A stretch of 45,366 nucleotides of DNA from the NCBI GenBank assembly GCA_045545665.1, contig JAZQBL010000018.1, positions 1-45,366 on the forward strand. The letters are read 5' to 3'. The position numbers and the translations under genes were made by a program. Shown piece by piece: positions 16,963-26,240 of the stretch. The notes beneath the pieces were generated by a model. That model had not been told where the DNA came from. It made no database searches and saw only the letters and a list, made by a program, of their open reading frames with translations. Origin of the DNA: RGIG7213 sp045545665 (lineage in GTDB: Bacteria > Bacillota > Clostridia > Oscillospirales > CAG-272). How positions within the stretch are numbered: the stretch's first letter is position 1; the number at the start of each line of letters is the position of its first letter.

Positions 16963-17903
16963 AGATAACAGTACTTGATAAATGTACGCTTACGGTGGGG
17001 GATATTGATTTTTCCCCCATCGAAGCGCTGGGTGAGGTGTCATATTACGATCTTTTGCCGCACGACAGGATAGTTGACGCCGCAAAAGATGCCGAAGTTT
17101 TGCTTTGCAATAAGGCGGTTATCGGCAGTGATATAATGGACGGCTGTAAAAAACTGAAATATATCGGACTTTTTGCAACGGGATACAATAATATTGATAT
17201 TGCCGAAGCAAAAAAAAGAGGGATCGTTGTTGTCAACGTTCCCGGATATTCTACGTATTCCGTAGCACAGCTTACAGTCGCTTTCATACTTGCGCACGCA
17301 ACGTCGCTGTTTGAATATAATACCTCAACTCATAACGGCGATTGGGTAAGATCAAGTGCGTTTTCGTACTTTCCGTATCCAATAACCGAGCTTTGGGGAA
17401 AAACTCTCGGTATCTACGGTCTTGGTGCTATAGGCAGAAAGGTCGCACAGTGTGCAGAATCCCTCGGAATGAACGTAATAGTCAACACAAGGACTGTTCG
17501 CGATAACGATTACGAATACGTGTCCTTGGAAGAGCTGTTCAAAAGAAGTGATTATCTGACACTTCACGCACCTCTGACGGATAAGAATAAAGAACTTATA
17601 TGTGCCAAAACACTTTCTCTTATGAAACCGAGTGCGTATCTTATCAATACCTCTCGCGGCGGTGTCATAAACGAGAATGATCTGGCGCAGGCTCTTAATG
17701 AAGGAAGAATTGCAGGGGCAGCTCTTGATGTTTTGACTGTCGAACCGATGAGAGAAGATAATCCGCTTATTTCGGCAAAGAATTGCACGATAACCCCCCA
17801 CGTCGCTTGGGCATCGTACCAGGCACGTGTAAGGCTTATAGATATCGTTGCCGAAAACATAAAAGCGTACCAAAACGGTACGCCTGTAAATGTTGTAAAT
17901 TAA
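16959..17903 (+). CDS. D-2-hydroxyacid dehydrogenase (glycerate/hydroxypyruvate reductase-like)
   Basis: A 314-residue NAD(P)-dependent dehydrogenase of the D-isomer-specific 2-hydroxyacid family, interconverting 2-keto and 2-hydroxy acids. The nucleotide fold has YGLGAIGRKVA (about 148-158). INTSRGGVINENDL (about 227-240) holds the catalytic Arg, DVLTVEPM the Glu, and ITPHVAWAS (about 280-288) the His. The GYNNID and GYSTYSVAQ segments resemble glycerate dehydrogenases. It overlaps the upstream gene by four bases and is the last gene of the purine transcript. A link to serine/glycine supply for purines is possible but inferred. Its stop shares TTAA with the convergent gene. Confidence 0.88.
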   Translation: MKITVLDKCTLTVGDIDFSPIEALGEVSYYDLLPHDRIVDAAKDAEVLLCNKAVIGSDIMDGCKKLKYIGLFATGYNNIDIAEAKKRGIVVVNVPGYSTYSVAQLTVAFILAHATSLFEYNTSTHNGDWVRSSAFSYFPYPITELWGKTLGIYGLGAIGRKVAQCAESLGMNVIVNTRTVRDNDYEYVSLEELFKRSDYLTLHAPLTDKNKELICAKTLSLMKPSAYLINTSRGGVINENDLAQALNEGRIAGAALDVLTVEPMREDNPLISAKNCTITPHVAWASYQARVRLIDIVAENIKAYQNGTPVNVVN

Positions 17904-18370
17904 AGCTTGTTTAAAAGTAATAATTTTATAGCTGAAACCTTGTGGGCTTCTTTCAGAAGCTCACTTTGTTTTTGCGCATCTTTTCCTGCAAATTCATCTG
18001 CGAGGATCTTTTTGCAGAGCCTCAAAAAGTCAAGCGATATGCTTCGTGTGCCATGTTTTGTGGATTGATAAAGAAATCCTTCGGGTTTTATTATTTCTTC
18101 GGCATACGTCAACCGTTCGCTTGCAGAAAGATCTATTTCCGACATATTGACAAAGCAGATGTATATTACCTTCAAAAGATGTTTTTTGTCGGCTTTGTTT
18201 CGTTGCGCATTCTTCTTTTCCTCGTCTTTGTCAAAAACAAAATTACCGCATTTTTTGTAAAGAATGAGCATTTCTTTTATATCGTTTTCTGCATTGTCGG
18301 AAAAAAGTCCGGAGTTTATCTCACGGCAGAGTTTATAAAGCTTGTCTTTTTCTTCGTATGTGTGATACAT
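17900..18370 (-). CDS. Uncharacterized small helical protein
   Basis: A 156-residue, mostly helical, charged protein with Lys/Glu-rich patches (DKDEEKKNAQRNKADKKH) and no membrane segment. I recognise no family. I use ATG 18370; GTG 18382 lies hard against the AAAGGAAG ribosome site and is less likely. It is the last gene of the minus-strand cluster, 21 bases after the hydrolase, and its TAA overlaps the plus-strand dehydrogenase stop. Confidence 0.55.
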   Translation of the reverse strand: MYHTYEEKDKLYKLCREINSGLFSDNAENDIKEMLILYKKCGNFVFDKDEEKKNAQRNKADKKHLLKVIYICFVNMSEIDLSASERLTYAEEIIKPEGFLYQSTKHGTRSISLDFLRLCKKILADEFAGKDAQKQSELLKEAHKVSAIKLLLLNKL

Positions 18371-18391
18371 AACAGTATGCACTTCCTTTAT

Positions 18392-19360
18392 TTAATCTTT
18401 TTTCAAAGCATAGTTCAACAGCCTGTCAACTGCACTGTAAGAGCCTTGTTCATCAACTGTGAAGCACCCTGCGTGACGTGCGCCTTTTACGGTATATAAT
18501 TCAAACGGACGTTTTGATGCGTTAAAATTTGAAACACTCATATCATACGGTACGTACGTGTCAAGATCACCGTGTAAAAACAGTATCGGAACGTCACAAT
18601 TTTTAAGAATATCCTCCGTATTTACCCCGCGGAAATCGCATTTGCATATACGTCCGCAGAAGAAAATGACAGTCTTTCTCATAAAAGAGGGAAGGTGATA
18701 GTAGTTTTTAAGTACGTGGTCGAGGATCCTTTCGGGACTGTCAAAACCGCAGTCGGCAACAACGCAGCTGACGGAGTGTGACAACTCGTGATCCTTTAAA
18801 GAGAGAAGAACCGTAGCACCGCCGAGCGATATGCCGTGGAGAAATATTTTTTTGAGGCTCGGGAAGTTTTCTTTGATAAATTTATACCAAGAAACGACGT
18901 CACGGCTTTCATTTATACCAAAGCTTACGCACGTGCCTTCGGATTTTCCGCACGCACGCTGATCTATAACGAAAACGTCGAAGCCTTTTGAAACGTAGTG
19001 CTCGGCTATCGTTCCGAATGCAGTGTGAGCGTCGGAGTCATACCCGTGCACAAGCAAAACGGCTGTGTCCGTATCCTCTTTACACGGCGCGTAATACATT
19101 TTAAGTTCAAGACCGTCAAAGCTTTTTATGCTGTAGACTTTGCTTGTTAGCTTTGAAAGTGCGTCTATTCGCTTGATGATGCGCTCCGCACGACAGCGGA
19201 CATCCTCGCATAATGTGTCGTTATGTAATATTTTTTCATAATCCTGCCGTGTCCGTGTCCTTTTTCGTTTCATGGCATAACGTGCTGCAAAATAACATCC
19301 TGTAAAGTAAATAAATACAAGTAGGACGACGGCGGAGAATAAAACAACGTACGGTCTCAT
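18392..19360 (-). CDS. Membrane-anchored alpha/beta hydrolase
   Basis: A 322-residue serine hydrolase. An N-terminal membrane segment (about 4-28) is followed by a basic stretch, then the hydrolase fold: oxyanion loop VLLVHGYDSDAH, nucleophile elbow GISLGGATV, acid in LFLHGDLDTYVP and His in GARHAGCF. This is the layout of YqkD-like hydrolases with a membrane anchor. ATG 19360 overlaps the upstream stop as ATGA, which fixes the start better than the GTG at 19375. The substrate is unknown; ester or peptide hydrolysis at the membrane is likely. Confidence 0.85.
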   Translation of the reverse strand: MRPYVVLFSAVVLLVFIYFTGCYFAARYAMKRKRTRTRQDYEKILHNDTLCEDVRCRAERIIKRIDALSKLTSKVYSIKSFDGLELKMYYAPCKEDTDTAVLLVHGYDSDAHTAFGTIAEHYVSKGFDVFVIDQRACGKSEGTCVSFGINESRDVVSWYKFIKENFPSLKKIFLHGISLGGATVLLSLKDHELSHSVSCVVADCGFDSPERILDHVLKNYYHLPSFMRKTVIFFCGRICKCDFRGVNTEDILKNCDVPILFLHGDLDTYVPYDMSVSNFNASKRPFELYTVKGARHAGCFTVDEQGSYSAVDRLLNYALKKD

Positions 19361-19731
19361 TTTCCGCACTCGCACGAGTGCTTTGTTATATCAAGTGAAA
19401 AAACACCGTTTTCATCTGCTTTAAATCCGAGGAGCTTTGCAATATCTGCGTTATTACCTTTGTATATGACACGTTTTACTCCGCATATATCAATAAAGCT
19501 GACGGCAGACATTCCTATAAGGCGGAGCATATCCGTACTGTTTTTGCCGGGTACGTACGATATTTCGTCTATCGTACCGTATTCACCGTTCAAATAAAAC
19601 TGGCATGCGGCAGTCAGTACGTCATCTTCATAACCGCCGTAGCAAAAATGCTCTTCATCATATTTTATATTGCATAAATTGCAGATATCTTTTTGTATTT
19701 GCTTGTCTTGTATCGGTTTTACGGTGAGCAT
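19357..19731 (-). CDS. Small GNAT-like protein
   Basis: A 124-residue protein whose middle (ACQFYLNGEYGTIDEISYV, then a helix, then VKRVIYKGNNADIAKLLGFK) reads like the C-terminal part of a GNAT acetyltransferase fold. The coenzyme A loop is not clear, so activity is uncertain. A short tail ends HSCECGK, with two Cys. The ATG at 19731 follows the rluB-like stop by one base; the ribosome site is weak, so coupled translation is likely. It overlaps the next gene by four bases. Confidence 0.5.
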   Translation of the reverse strand: MLTVKPIQDKQIQKDICNLCNIKYDEEHFCYGGYEDDVLTAACQFYLNGEYGTIDEISYVPGKNSTDMLRLIGMSAVSFIDICGVKRVIYKGNNADIAKLLGFKADENGVFSLDITKHSCECGK

Positions 19732-19732
19732 A

Positions 19733-20458
19733 TCAATCTTCGCTTTCTTTAAGATATTTAACCTGTTTACCCGTAAGATATTTGTATTTTCCGGGGGCAA
19801 GGTTGCCGAGCTTTATGTTTCCGACAGCTATCCTTGTAAGTCTTTGTATTCGAAGCCCTGCGGCTTCTGCCATCTTTCGTATCTGTCTGTTTCGTCCTTC
19901 AAACAAAGTAAATTCAAGTACCGTCTCATTGTCAGTCAAGCGGATTATCTCTGTTTTGACAGGTCTTATTTTATATCCGTCTATCACAAGGGGACTACGC
20001 AGTATTTCGAGTTGCTCATCAGTAATTTTACCTTTGAATTTAACGTGATATATCTTAGGTATTTTGTGTGTCGGGTGGGTAAGGATATTTGTAAGCTCAC
20101 CGTCGTTTGTCATTAAAAGCAAGCCTTCGGAATCACGGTCGAGTCTGCCTATCGGGTATATTCTTTCGGGAATATCCGAAACGAGATCAAGCACGGTCTT
20201 TCTGCCAAGCTCGTCGCTCATTGTCGTTATGTAACCGCGTGGTTTGTTGAGCATAACGTATATGCGGTCGTTTTCTCTTTTTAAAGCGACTTTTTTGCCT
20301 TTGTAAGTCACCGTATCGACAGCAGGGTCGATCGTTTGACCGATACCGCAGAGCTTGCCGTTTACGTAGACGAATCCTTTTTTTATATCGTCTTCTGCCG
20401 CACGGCGTGAGGTGACACCGCAAAGCGACAGATATTTTTGTATCCTCATTTTTTCCAT
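19733..20458 (-). CDS. rluB: Pseudouridine synthase, RsuA/RluB family
   Basis: A 241-residue rRNA pseudouridine synthase. An S4 RNA-binding domain fills about residues 1-60 (RIQKYLSLCGVTSRRAAEDDI, FVYVNG). The catalytic domain has GRLDRDSEGLLLMTNDG with catalytic Asp107, LNKPRGYITT and the family tail EGRNRQIRKM. By analogy it modifies 23S rRNA in the peptidyl-transferase region, but RsuA (16S) versus RluB (23S) specificity cannot be told by eye. In many Firmicutes such a gene lies next to scpA/scpB and dacF-type genes, as here. Its ATG overlaps the upstream stop by one base. Confidence 0.9.
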   Translation of the reverse strand: MEKMRIQKYLSLCGVTSRRAAEDDIKKGFVYVNGKLCGIGQTIDPAVDTVTYKGKKVALKRENDRIYVMLNKPRGYITTMSDELGRKTVLDLVSDIPERIYPIGRLDRDSEGLLLMTNDGELTNILTHPTHKIPKIYHVKFKGKITDEQLEILRSPLVIDGYKIRPVKTEIIRLTDNETVLEFTLFEGRNRQIRKMAEAAGLRIQRLTRIAVGNIKLGNLAPGKYKYLTGKQVKYLKESED

Positions 20459-21612
20459 CAGAGTATAAGATCCTTTATTTTTTCAAAAAATCCACGTTCG
20501 TCGTTTGCATATCCGACGGTAAAGTCGGCGTATAACGGAGCTTCGGCAACGGTATTATTGCCGCATTTGTAGATAATACAGCCGATGATCTGGCCTTCTT
20601 TTATATCGGGGTAATAAAACCGCCTCATATAAACGATGCGCTTCAGTTCACAGCCGTCTGTCTTCACGGTCGCTGTTATATCTTCACGTGTGTGAGCAGT
20701 TACAGTATCGGACGTGCCGCCGCAAACGAAGGAAGAATATTCAAATTGCCCCGCACCTTCAAGGGTTATACGCTTGCAAAGTGTAAAGCCGTAGGAAAAC
20801 ATATCTTTGTGATCGTTCCAGTCGTTTGGGGCATTCAGCGTTACGGCACAAAGCTTTACGCCGTTCCTTTCGCAAACGGAAACAAGGCATCTGCCCGCAC
20901 TTTTTGTAAATCCCGTTTTACCGCCTGTTATGCCTTCAAATGACGAAAGAAGCTTGTTGTGATTTACAAGCAATCTCGAGTACGAATCGTCAGAGCCTTT
21001 AAGCGCCAGCTTTTTGGTGGAGGTGATCTTTGCAAAATCTTCGTTTTTCATACAGTATGACATAAGACGTGCAAGATCGTGCGCTGTTGTATAGTGGTTA
21101 TCGTCGGACAAACCGTGAGGGTTTGTAAAATGCGTACTTGTAAGACCGAGAGATGCTGCTTTATCGTTCATCATTTCGACGAACTTTTCAATATTTCCGC
21201 CTGCTTCAATGGCAAGAGCGCACGCTGCATCGTTAGCGGATTCGAGCATCAGAGCATATAAAAGCTCTTCGACTGAAAATCTTTCACCCTTACAAAGATA
21301 TATCGACGATCCTTCGATTCCAACAGCTTCATCACTTACCGTCACCACTCTGTCCTGTGGTAAATTTTCAATAACGACAATCGCTGTCATTATTTTAGTC
21401 GTGCTTGCCATGGGAAGCACTTTTTTTGAGGCTTTTTCGTATAAAACGGAGTCTGTCTCGCATTCGATCACGCACGCCGATAAAGCTGATACGACGGGTT
21501 TTGATATTTCTTTTTCCGTATATATTTCGCCATCGCTCGACGCCGTCGGTAAAACGGAAAAGAATAATGCTGTAAGAAGTGCAATAAGGCCTGTAAACGT
21601 ATATTTTTTCAT
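20458..21612 (-). CDS. dacF: D-alanyl-D-alanine carboxypeptidase (PBP5/DacF type)
   Basis: A 384-residue penicillin-binding protein that trims the terminal D-Ala from peptidoglycan stem peptides outside the membrane. A signal peptide (about 1-25) is followed by the three active-site motifs: STTK with Ser70 and Lys73, SAN (125-127) and KTG (232-234). The C-terminal beta-domain includes an amphipathic end (FFEKIKDLIL) that may bind the membrane. GAGGT precedes the AUG. A 59-base gap separates it from ytfJ. The link with sporulation (DacF) is by neighbourhood only. Confidence 0.93.
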   Translation of the reverse strand: MKKYTFTGLIALLTALFFSVLPTASSDGEIYTEKEISKPVVSALSACVIECETDSVLYEKASKKVLPMASTTKIMTAIVVIENLPQDRVVTVSDEAVGIEGSSIYLCKGERFSVEELLYALMLESANDAACALAIEAGGNIEKFVEMMNDKAASLGLTSTHFTNPHGLSDDNHYTTAHDLARLMSYCMKNEDFAKITSTKKLALKGSDDSYSRLLVNHNKLLSSFEGITGGKTGFTKSAGRCLVSVCERNGVKLCAVTLNAPNDWNDHKDMFSYGFTLCKRITLEGAGQFEYSSFVCGGTSDTVTAHTREDITATVKTDGCELKRIVYMRRFYYPDIKEGQIIGCIIYKCGNNTVAEAPLYADFTVGYANDERGFFEKIKDLIL

Positions 21613-21671
21613 ATTTACCTCACGTACTTATATTGATCCGTGAAATATATATGAAAAAGAGCGCCTTATTA

Positions 21672-22163
21672 TTACTCAGCCTCGTTTTCCGTATCCGCTT
21701 TTTCGATTATATCAGACAAGTCAAGCTCTTCGGCAGGTTCTTCTTTTTTCTTGCTCTTTGCGGATTTTACGATATCCTTGACCTTGTTCACGATATCGGG
21801 AGTTTTATTGAGAAGCGACAGAACGCTTGATCCCAGATCGTTTACAGAATCCTGCGGATTGTTCACGCTCATCATTGATACGTCGCCGTCGGGCTTAATA
21901 ACTATAAATGCAACGGGAGATACTGTAACGCCCGACCCGCCTGCACCTGAAAAGCTGTTTGCACGGTCGTGCTGGTTTTTCGTGTGCTTTCCGATGTAAT
22001 CAACACCGCCTGTGGCAATGCCGACCATAATTTTTGATACGGGAATGATCGTCACACCTGACGGTGTGTTTATCGGTTCACCTATTATCGTATCTGCTTC
22101 AACGATGTTTTTGACATTTTCAAGTGTTGTTTTAAGTGCATCTGAAAATTTTTGTTCTGCCAT
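21672..22163 (-). CDS. ytfJ: GerW/YtfJ-family sporulation-associated protein
   Basis: A 163-residue protein with the conserved YtfJ core: SDALKTTLENVKNIVEADTIIGEPI, then TIIPVSKIMVGIATGGVDY and the glycine-rich GAGGSGVTVSPVAFIVIKPDG. The B. subtilis member is a forespore protein involved in germination; in non-sporulating relatives the role is unclear. The C-terminal 45 residues are a charged, probably flexible tail. AAAGGA (22171-22176) is the ribosome site. Pairing with a DUF2953 gene immediately upstream copies the ytfI-ytfJ arrangement. Confidence 0.9.
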   Translation of the reverse strand: MAEQKFSDALKTTLENVKNIVEADTIIGEPINTPSGVTIIPVSKIMVGIATGGVDYIGKHTKNQHDRANSFSGAGGSGVTVSPVAFIVIKPDGDVSMMSVNNPQDSVNDLGSSVLSLLNKTPDIVNKVKDIVKSAKSKKKEEPAEELDLSDIIEKADTENEAE

Positions 22164-22179
22164 GGTCGTTATCCTTTCT

Positions 22180-22857
22180 TTATATATAATCCAGAACTCT
22201 GAATATTTCGGGCAATGCCGAAAATAAGAACGTAAACAACTGTCCCGGACGCAGTGTTATTCTTAAGTATATACTGCTTTTTATTTTTTCACTTGTAAAA
22301 TCGGGGATTATATTTATGTTTTCAGTATCACGTTCATCGTAATTTGTAAACTGAACGAGTAAGGAAAGCAGTGCGTTTATCCCCGCACAAACGGCACCGT
22401 AAACGATCGCAGTCTTTGCGGCGTTGTCAGTGCCTATTATGACGTTACAAGATTTTACGTTTATTTTGATGCGTTTTGAGAATTTACCGACGAGTATTGA
22501 TATTATATCATAAACGTCTGTAACAAACGCAGGTATATCCGTCGGATGCTTGAATATTTCTTTTATCTTCGACGGCTTCTTTTCCTTTACTTTTTGCGGC
22601 TTTACTTTCTTTTTCAATATCTTTTTCTGCTTTGCTAAGGCTTTCTTTTCAGCTTTTTTTCTGGCTTTTTCCATAGCCTTAGGCGAGTATTTTTTGATAT
22701 TGATCTTTTTCTTTCTCGGCGAAAGCTTTATTTTTATGAAAAGGATCTTTAAATAAAGCTCCGTTTTATCTGTACTGCTTATATCAAGCTTTACGGGTAT
22801 AAGAAGAATAAGGGTGAAAAATATAACGATTCCGAGCAGTATGTATAGCCAGAGCAT
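22180..22857 (-). CDS. ytfI: DUF2953 membrane protein (YtfI-like)
   Basis: A 225-residue protein with an N-terminal membrane segment (about 2-22), a very Lys-rich stretch (about 48-105) and a C-terminal domain with a hydrophobic segment (NAAKTAIVYGAVCAGINALLS). The pattern and its place before ytfJ match DUF2953. The biochemical function is unknown; a role in sporulation or the envelope is inferred from gene order. Confidence 0.75.
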   Translation of the reverse strand: MLWLYILLGIVIFFTLILLIPVKLDISSTDKTELYLKILFIKIKLSPRKKKINIKKYSPKAMEKARKKAEKKALAKQKKILKKKVKPQKVKEKKPSKIKEIFKHPTDIPAFVTDVYDIISILVGKFSKRIKINVKSCNVIIGTDNAAKTAIVYGAVCAGINALLSLLVQFTNYDERDTENINIIPDFTSEKIKSSIYLRITLRPGQLFTFLFSALPEIFRVLDYI

Positions 22858-22879
22858 ATCCTTATCCTTTCTTTAAGTT

Positions 22880-23446
22880 TTACGGCTTTATGACGACTTG
22901 ACCGTCAACGCCTACAAGCTGATACGGGGGCAGTTCGGAAATATCTGATATTCCGAATATTCTGAGAAAATCGGGGGTCGTTCTGTAAAGGGAAGGACGG
23001 CCCGGTGCATCAAGTGTGCCGCAGTTTTCTATAAGATTTTTTTCCGTAAGGGAAGTTACGGTGTACGTGCAGTCAACCCCTCTTACACTTTCAATATAAG
23101 ACTTTGTAACGGGCTGATTGTATGCAACTATTGCAAGAACTTCAAGTGAGGAACGTGAAAGATTTCCGCCTTTTTTAATTCCGAGTACTTCCTTTACTTC
23201 TTCCTTATATTTTTCGTTTGTGCAAAGCTGTATGCTGTCGGAAAGAAATATGAGGATGATTCCCGCGTCTTTGTCGCTGTATTTTTCCTTTAAAAGCTCA
23301 AGGGACTCATCAAGCTCGGAGTCTGATATTCCGAGTGATACCATAAGCTTTTCACGGCTTATCGGATATCCTGCGGCAAAAAGAGACGCTTCTATTGCAT
23401 TTGCCGTTTTTGCAGGATCAAATATCGGTGTAAGTTCATTTTCCAT
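22880..23446 (-). CDS. scpB: Segregation and condensation protein B
   Basis: A 188-residue winged-helix protein of the SMC-ScpA-ScpB condensin that organises and separates chromosomes. N-terminal ANAIEASLFAAGYPISREKL and the conserved RSSLEVLAIVAYNQPVTKSYIESVRGVDC are diagnostic, with DAPGRPSLYRTT near the end. It follows scpA by 13 bases. Confidence 0.95.
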   Translation of the reverse strand: MENELTPIFDPAKTANAIEASLFAAGYPISREKLMVSLGISDSELDESLELLKEKYSDKDAGIILIFLSDSIQLCTNEKYKEEVKEVLGIKKGGNLSRSSLEVLAIVAYNQPVTKSYIESVRGVDCTYTVTSLTEKNLIENCGTLDAPGRPSLYRTTPDFLRIFGISDISELPPYQLVGVDGQVVIKP

Positions 23447-23459
23447 CGTCCATTACCTC

Positions 23460-24191
23460 CTATCTTGCACAGTTAAGCTCTACGATGATGTCGGACGGAT
23501 CATAACACGTATTCTCCGTTTCGTGTATAAGTATTCTGTTTACCTTCAAAAGCTCAAGTACTGCCATAAATACCGCAACAAGCTCCGACTTTGACTTACA
23601 GGAGTCAAACAAACGGTCGAAGTGAGTTTTACCGCCTCGCTTGAGAGTTTTCATAACTCCGAGTATTTTGATAGACACCGGAACGATCTTTCTTTTTATT
23701 ATCGGTCGGATGTTGTCAGGCCGCTCACGGCTTTCCTCGGCACGCTTTTCAAGCATACGAAGCATAGCACTTTTTAAAAGTGTTACGTTGTGCGGGCATA
23801 CGTAACCGCTGTCTGGCGGTATTTCATCCGTTTCCTTAACGAAACGACCGTCGTATTCCTTTTGATATTCGTCGAGCTTTTCTGATATTTCCTTGATGTA
23901 TTTGTATTCAAGAAGCGCCTGAGCCAAGGCGGCACGCGGATCTTCTCCGTTTTCCGACGGACGGGGAAGAAGCATCTTGCTTTTTATCAGCATAAGCTCC
24001 GATGCCATTACGATAAATTCACCTGCAATATCCATATCCATACGCTTCATCTCGTCGAGATAATCCATATATTGCTGGAAAATTTCATTTATCGGTATGT
24101 CGCAGATATCGACCTTGTTTTTGTGTATCAAAGATAACAACAGATCAAGCGGCCCTTCAAATACTTCCGTTTTATACGTTAATTCCGTCAT
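23460..24191 (-). CDS. scpA: Segregation and condensation protein A (kleisin)
   Basis: A 243-residue kleisin bridging SMC heads in bacterial condensin. The N-terminus (YKTEVFEGPLDLLLSLIHKN) and EFIVMASELMLIKSKMLLP are the family signature; the C-terminal winged helix (ELVAVFMAVLELLKVNRI) binds the SMC head. Its ATG overlaps the upstream M50 protease stop by four bases. Confidence 0.95.
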   Translation of the reverse strand: MTELTYKTEVFEGPLDLLLSLIHKNKVDICDIPINEIFQQYMDYLDEMKRMDMDIAGEFIVMASELMLIKSKMLLPRPSENGEDPRAALAQALLEYKYIKEISEKLDEYQKEYDGRFVKETDEIPPDSGYVCPHNVTLLKSAMLRMLEKRAEESRERPDNIRPIIKRKIVPVSIKILGVMKTLKRGGKTHFDRLFDSCKSKSELVAVFMAVLELLKVNRILIHETENTCYDPSDIIVELNCAR

Positions 24192-24922
24192 ACGAGTGTG
24201 TTACCGCTTTCTCTGAATATGCTGTAGAATTTTGCAAAGAAAACGTATATTTCGCCTTCCTCAAATCCGGGGATCATAAATATAAGCTTCATAAGTGCAT
24301 CGGATATAGCACTTGCTATATCACCGATAAATGATGCTCCGAAGAAGAAAATGACGAAAAGAAATACCATTTTTATTATTTCTTCATACTTCATTATACC
24401 AAAGTATATCTTGTCGGGAAGAAAGATAAACGCAATGCGGGATCCGTCAAGAGGCGGAATGGGGATGAGGTTGAAAATTCCGAGCATAAGATTTACGATG
24501 TGAAAATAGTAGAAGAAAAATCCCGCAAATATAAGTATCTTCGAGGTCGGCTCCAAAACACAGGCGATCACCGAGAAAAGAATAATACCGATAACGGACA
24601 TGGCGACGTTTGATAAAGGACCTGCAAAGGCGGTAAGTGCCATTCCGTTTCTGGGATTTTTGAAATATCTTGTGTTCACGGGGACGGGCTTTGCCCAGCC
24701 TATTCCGAATAAAAGCATACATATAGAACCGATAAGGTCGAGGTGGCGTATCGGATTAAGAGTAAGTCTGCCTAAATTTTTTGCAGTGGGATCACCGCAT
24801 TTGTATGCCGCAAGACCGTGTGATGCTTCATGCACGGAAAGTGCTAAAAGCATTATCGGAATACGAAATAAAAACATCGTAAGTTCATACGGGTCGGAAA
24901 ACATATGCATTAAAGAGTTCAT
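24188..24922 (-). CDS. Site-2-type M50 membrane zinc protease
   Basis: A 244-residue intramembrane metalloprotease related to YwhC/SpoIVFB-like small M50 proteins. HEASH (about 31-35) binds zinc, and NLIPIPPLDGSR (about 165-176) holds the third ligand Asp. Five or six hydrophobic segments are visible. It probably cleaves membrane proteins or regulators; the substrate is unknown. It overlaps lysA by one base and scpA by four, so it is fully within the operon. Confidence 0.9.
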   Translation of the reverse strand: MNSLMHMFSDPYELTMFLFRIPIMLLALSVHEASHGLAAYKCGDPTAKNLGRLTLNPIRHLDLIGSICMLLFGIGWAKPVPVNTRYFKNPRNGMALTAFAGPLSNVAMSVIGIILFSVIACVLEPTSKILIFAGFFFYYFHIVNLMLGIFNLIPIPPLDGSRIAFIFLPDKIYFGIMKYEEIIKMVFLFVIFFFGASFIGDIASAISDALMKLIFMIPGFEEGEIYVFFAKFYSIFRESGNTLV

Positions 24923-26226
24923 TATAAAACCTCGTTTTTGATAAGATCCTCAAAGCTTTCACGCCTTACGGAAAGTCTGTCATTGCCGTCATTTACGATA
25001 ACTATCGGAGGACGGGGGATCCTGTTGTAATTTGATGCCATGGAGTAATTGTATGCACCTGTAACGAGCACGGCAAGGGTGTCGCCGCGATCCATCTTTG
25101 CAACGGCTATATCCTCTGCAATAAGATCTCCGCTTTCACAGCATCTTCCGCAGATGGTCGCCTTGTAGTCTTTGGGGGCGTTTGCTCTGTCGGCACACAG
25201 TACCGAATACGGCGACTGATAAAGTGCATATCTCGGGTTATCGGGCATACCGCCGTCTATTGAGATATAGTTCTTGAATCCCGGTATTTCTTTTCTCGTG
25301 CCTACGGTGTAGAGTGTAACACCTGCAGCGGCAACGATGCTTCTGCCGGGCTCCATAAATATTTTTGGCATCTTTACGGAAAATTTTTCACAAAGGGAAG
25401 TAATACTCTTTGCAATATCGGCAATATATTCGGCGATGTTTACCTCGCTGTGTTCGGGAAGATATCTTACCGCAAAGCCTCCGCCGATGTTGAGTACGTC
25501 CGTTTCAAAGCCGTATTTGTCCTTAATATCGGATATAAAGGATATCATGACTTTTGCGGCATCCGTAAACGGCGTCGGTTCAAATATCTGCGAGCCGATA
25601 TGGCAATGGAATCCGCAAAGCTTTGCATTCTTTTTTGAAAGGGCAAGGGCTGTTATTTCTTCTGCCTTGTTTTCGATTATGGGAGTGCCGAATTTGCTGT
25701 CTACTTTGCCTGTGTTTATTGCCTGGAGCGTGTGAGGATCTATTCCGGGGGTAATACGAAGAAGTATCTTCTGCGTTTTTCCGAGCTTTTCGGCGATCTT
25801 GTCAACTGCTTCAAGCTCCTCTTTACTGTCTACGACGATATAACCTACGTTTGAGCTTATACCGTATTCGATATCAGCATCCGTTTTGTTGTTTCCGTGG
25901 AAGCACGCGCAAGAAACGTCAAAGCCTGCGGAAAGAGCTGTATAAAGCTCACCCGGGGATACTATATCTATTCCGATGCGTTCATCCTTTACTATCTTGT
26001 AGATGTCTACAAACGAAAGGGCTTTGCTGGCATAAAGGGGCATAGAACCTTCGGGAAAATGCTTTTCCAAAGCTTCTTTATATATTCGGCACTGACGGCG
26101 TATTTTGTTTTCGTCGAGCAGGTAAAGAGGCGTTCCGTACTTTTTTGCAAGCTCAACGGTGTCAGCACCGCCCAATGTCAGATGCCCTTGTTCATTTATT
26201 CCGTAACAGTCGTGTAAGTTGTACAT
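24922..26226 (-). CDS. lysA: Diaminopimelate decarboxylase
   Basis: LysA makes L-lysine from meso-diaminopimelate using PLP. The 434-residue fold-type III enzyme has the PLP lysine in PLYASKALS (Lys68), FHGNNK, CGFHCHIGSQ, the phosphate loop LNIGGGFAVRY, EPGRSIVAAAG and RCCESGD (active-site Cys). I start at ATG 26226 because GGAGA lies just before it; the longer frame from 26268 would include that ribosome site and part of the region after engB. Together with ddh at 37-38 kb it completes a lysine route. Confidence 0.95.
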   Translation of the reverse strand: MYNLHDCYGINEQGHLTLGGADTVELAKKYGTPLYLLDENKIRRQCRIYKEALEKHFPEGSMPLYASKALSFVDIYKIVKDERIGIDIVSPGELYTALSAGFDVSCACFHGNNKTDADIEYGISSNVGYIVVDSKEELEAVDKIAEKLGKTQKILLRITPGIDPHTLQAINTGKVDSKFGTPIIENKAEEITALALSKKNAKLCGFHCHIGSQIFEPTPFTDAAKVMISFISDIKDKYGFETDVLNIGGGFAVRYLPEHSEVNIAEYIADIAKSITSLCEKFSVKMPKIFMEPGRSIVAAAGVTLYTVGTRKEIPGFKNYISIDGGMPDNPRYALYQSPYSVLCADRANAPKDYKATICGRCCESGDLIAEDIAVAKMDRGDTLAVLVTGAYNYSMASNYNRIPRPPIVIVNDGNDRLSVRRESFEDLIKNEVL

Positions 26227-26240
26227 TTTAATCTCCATTT

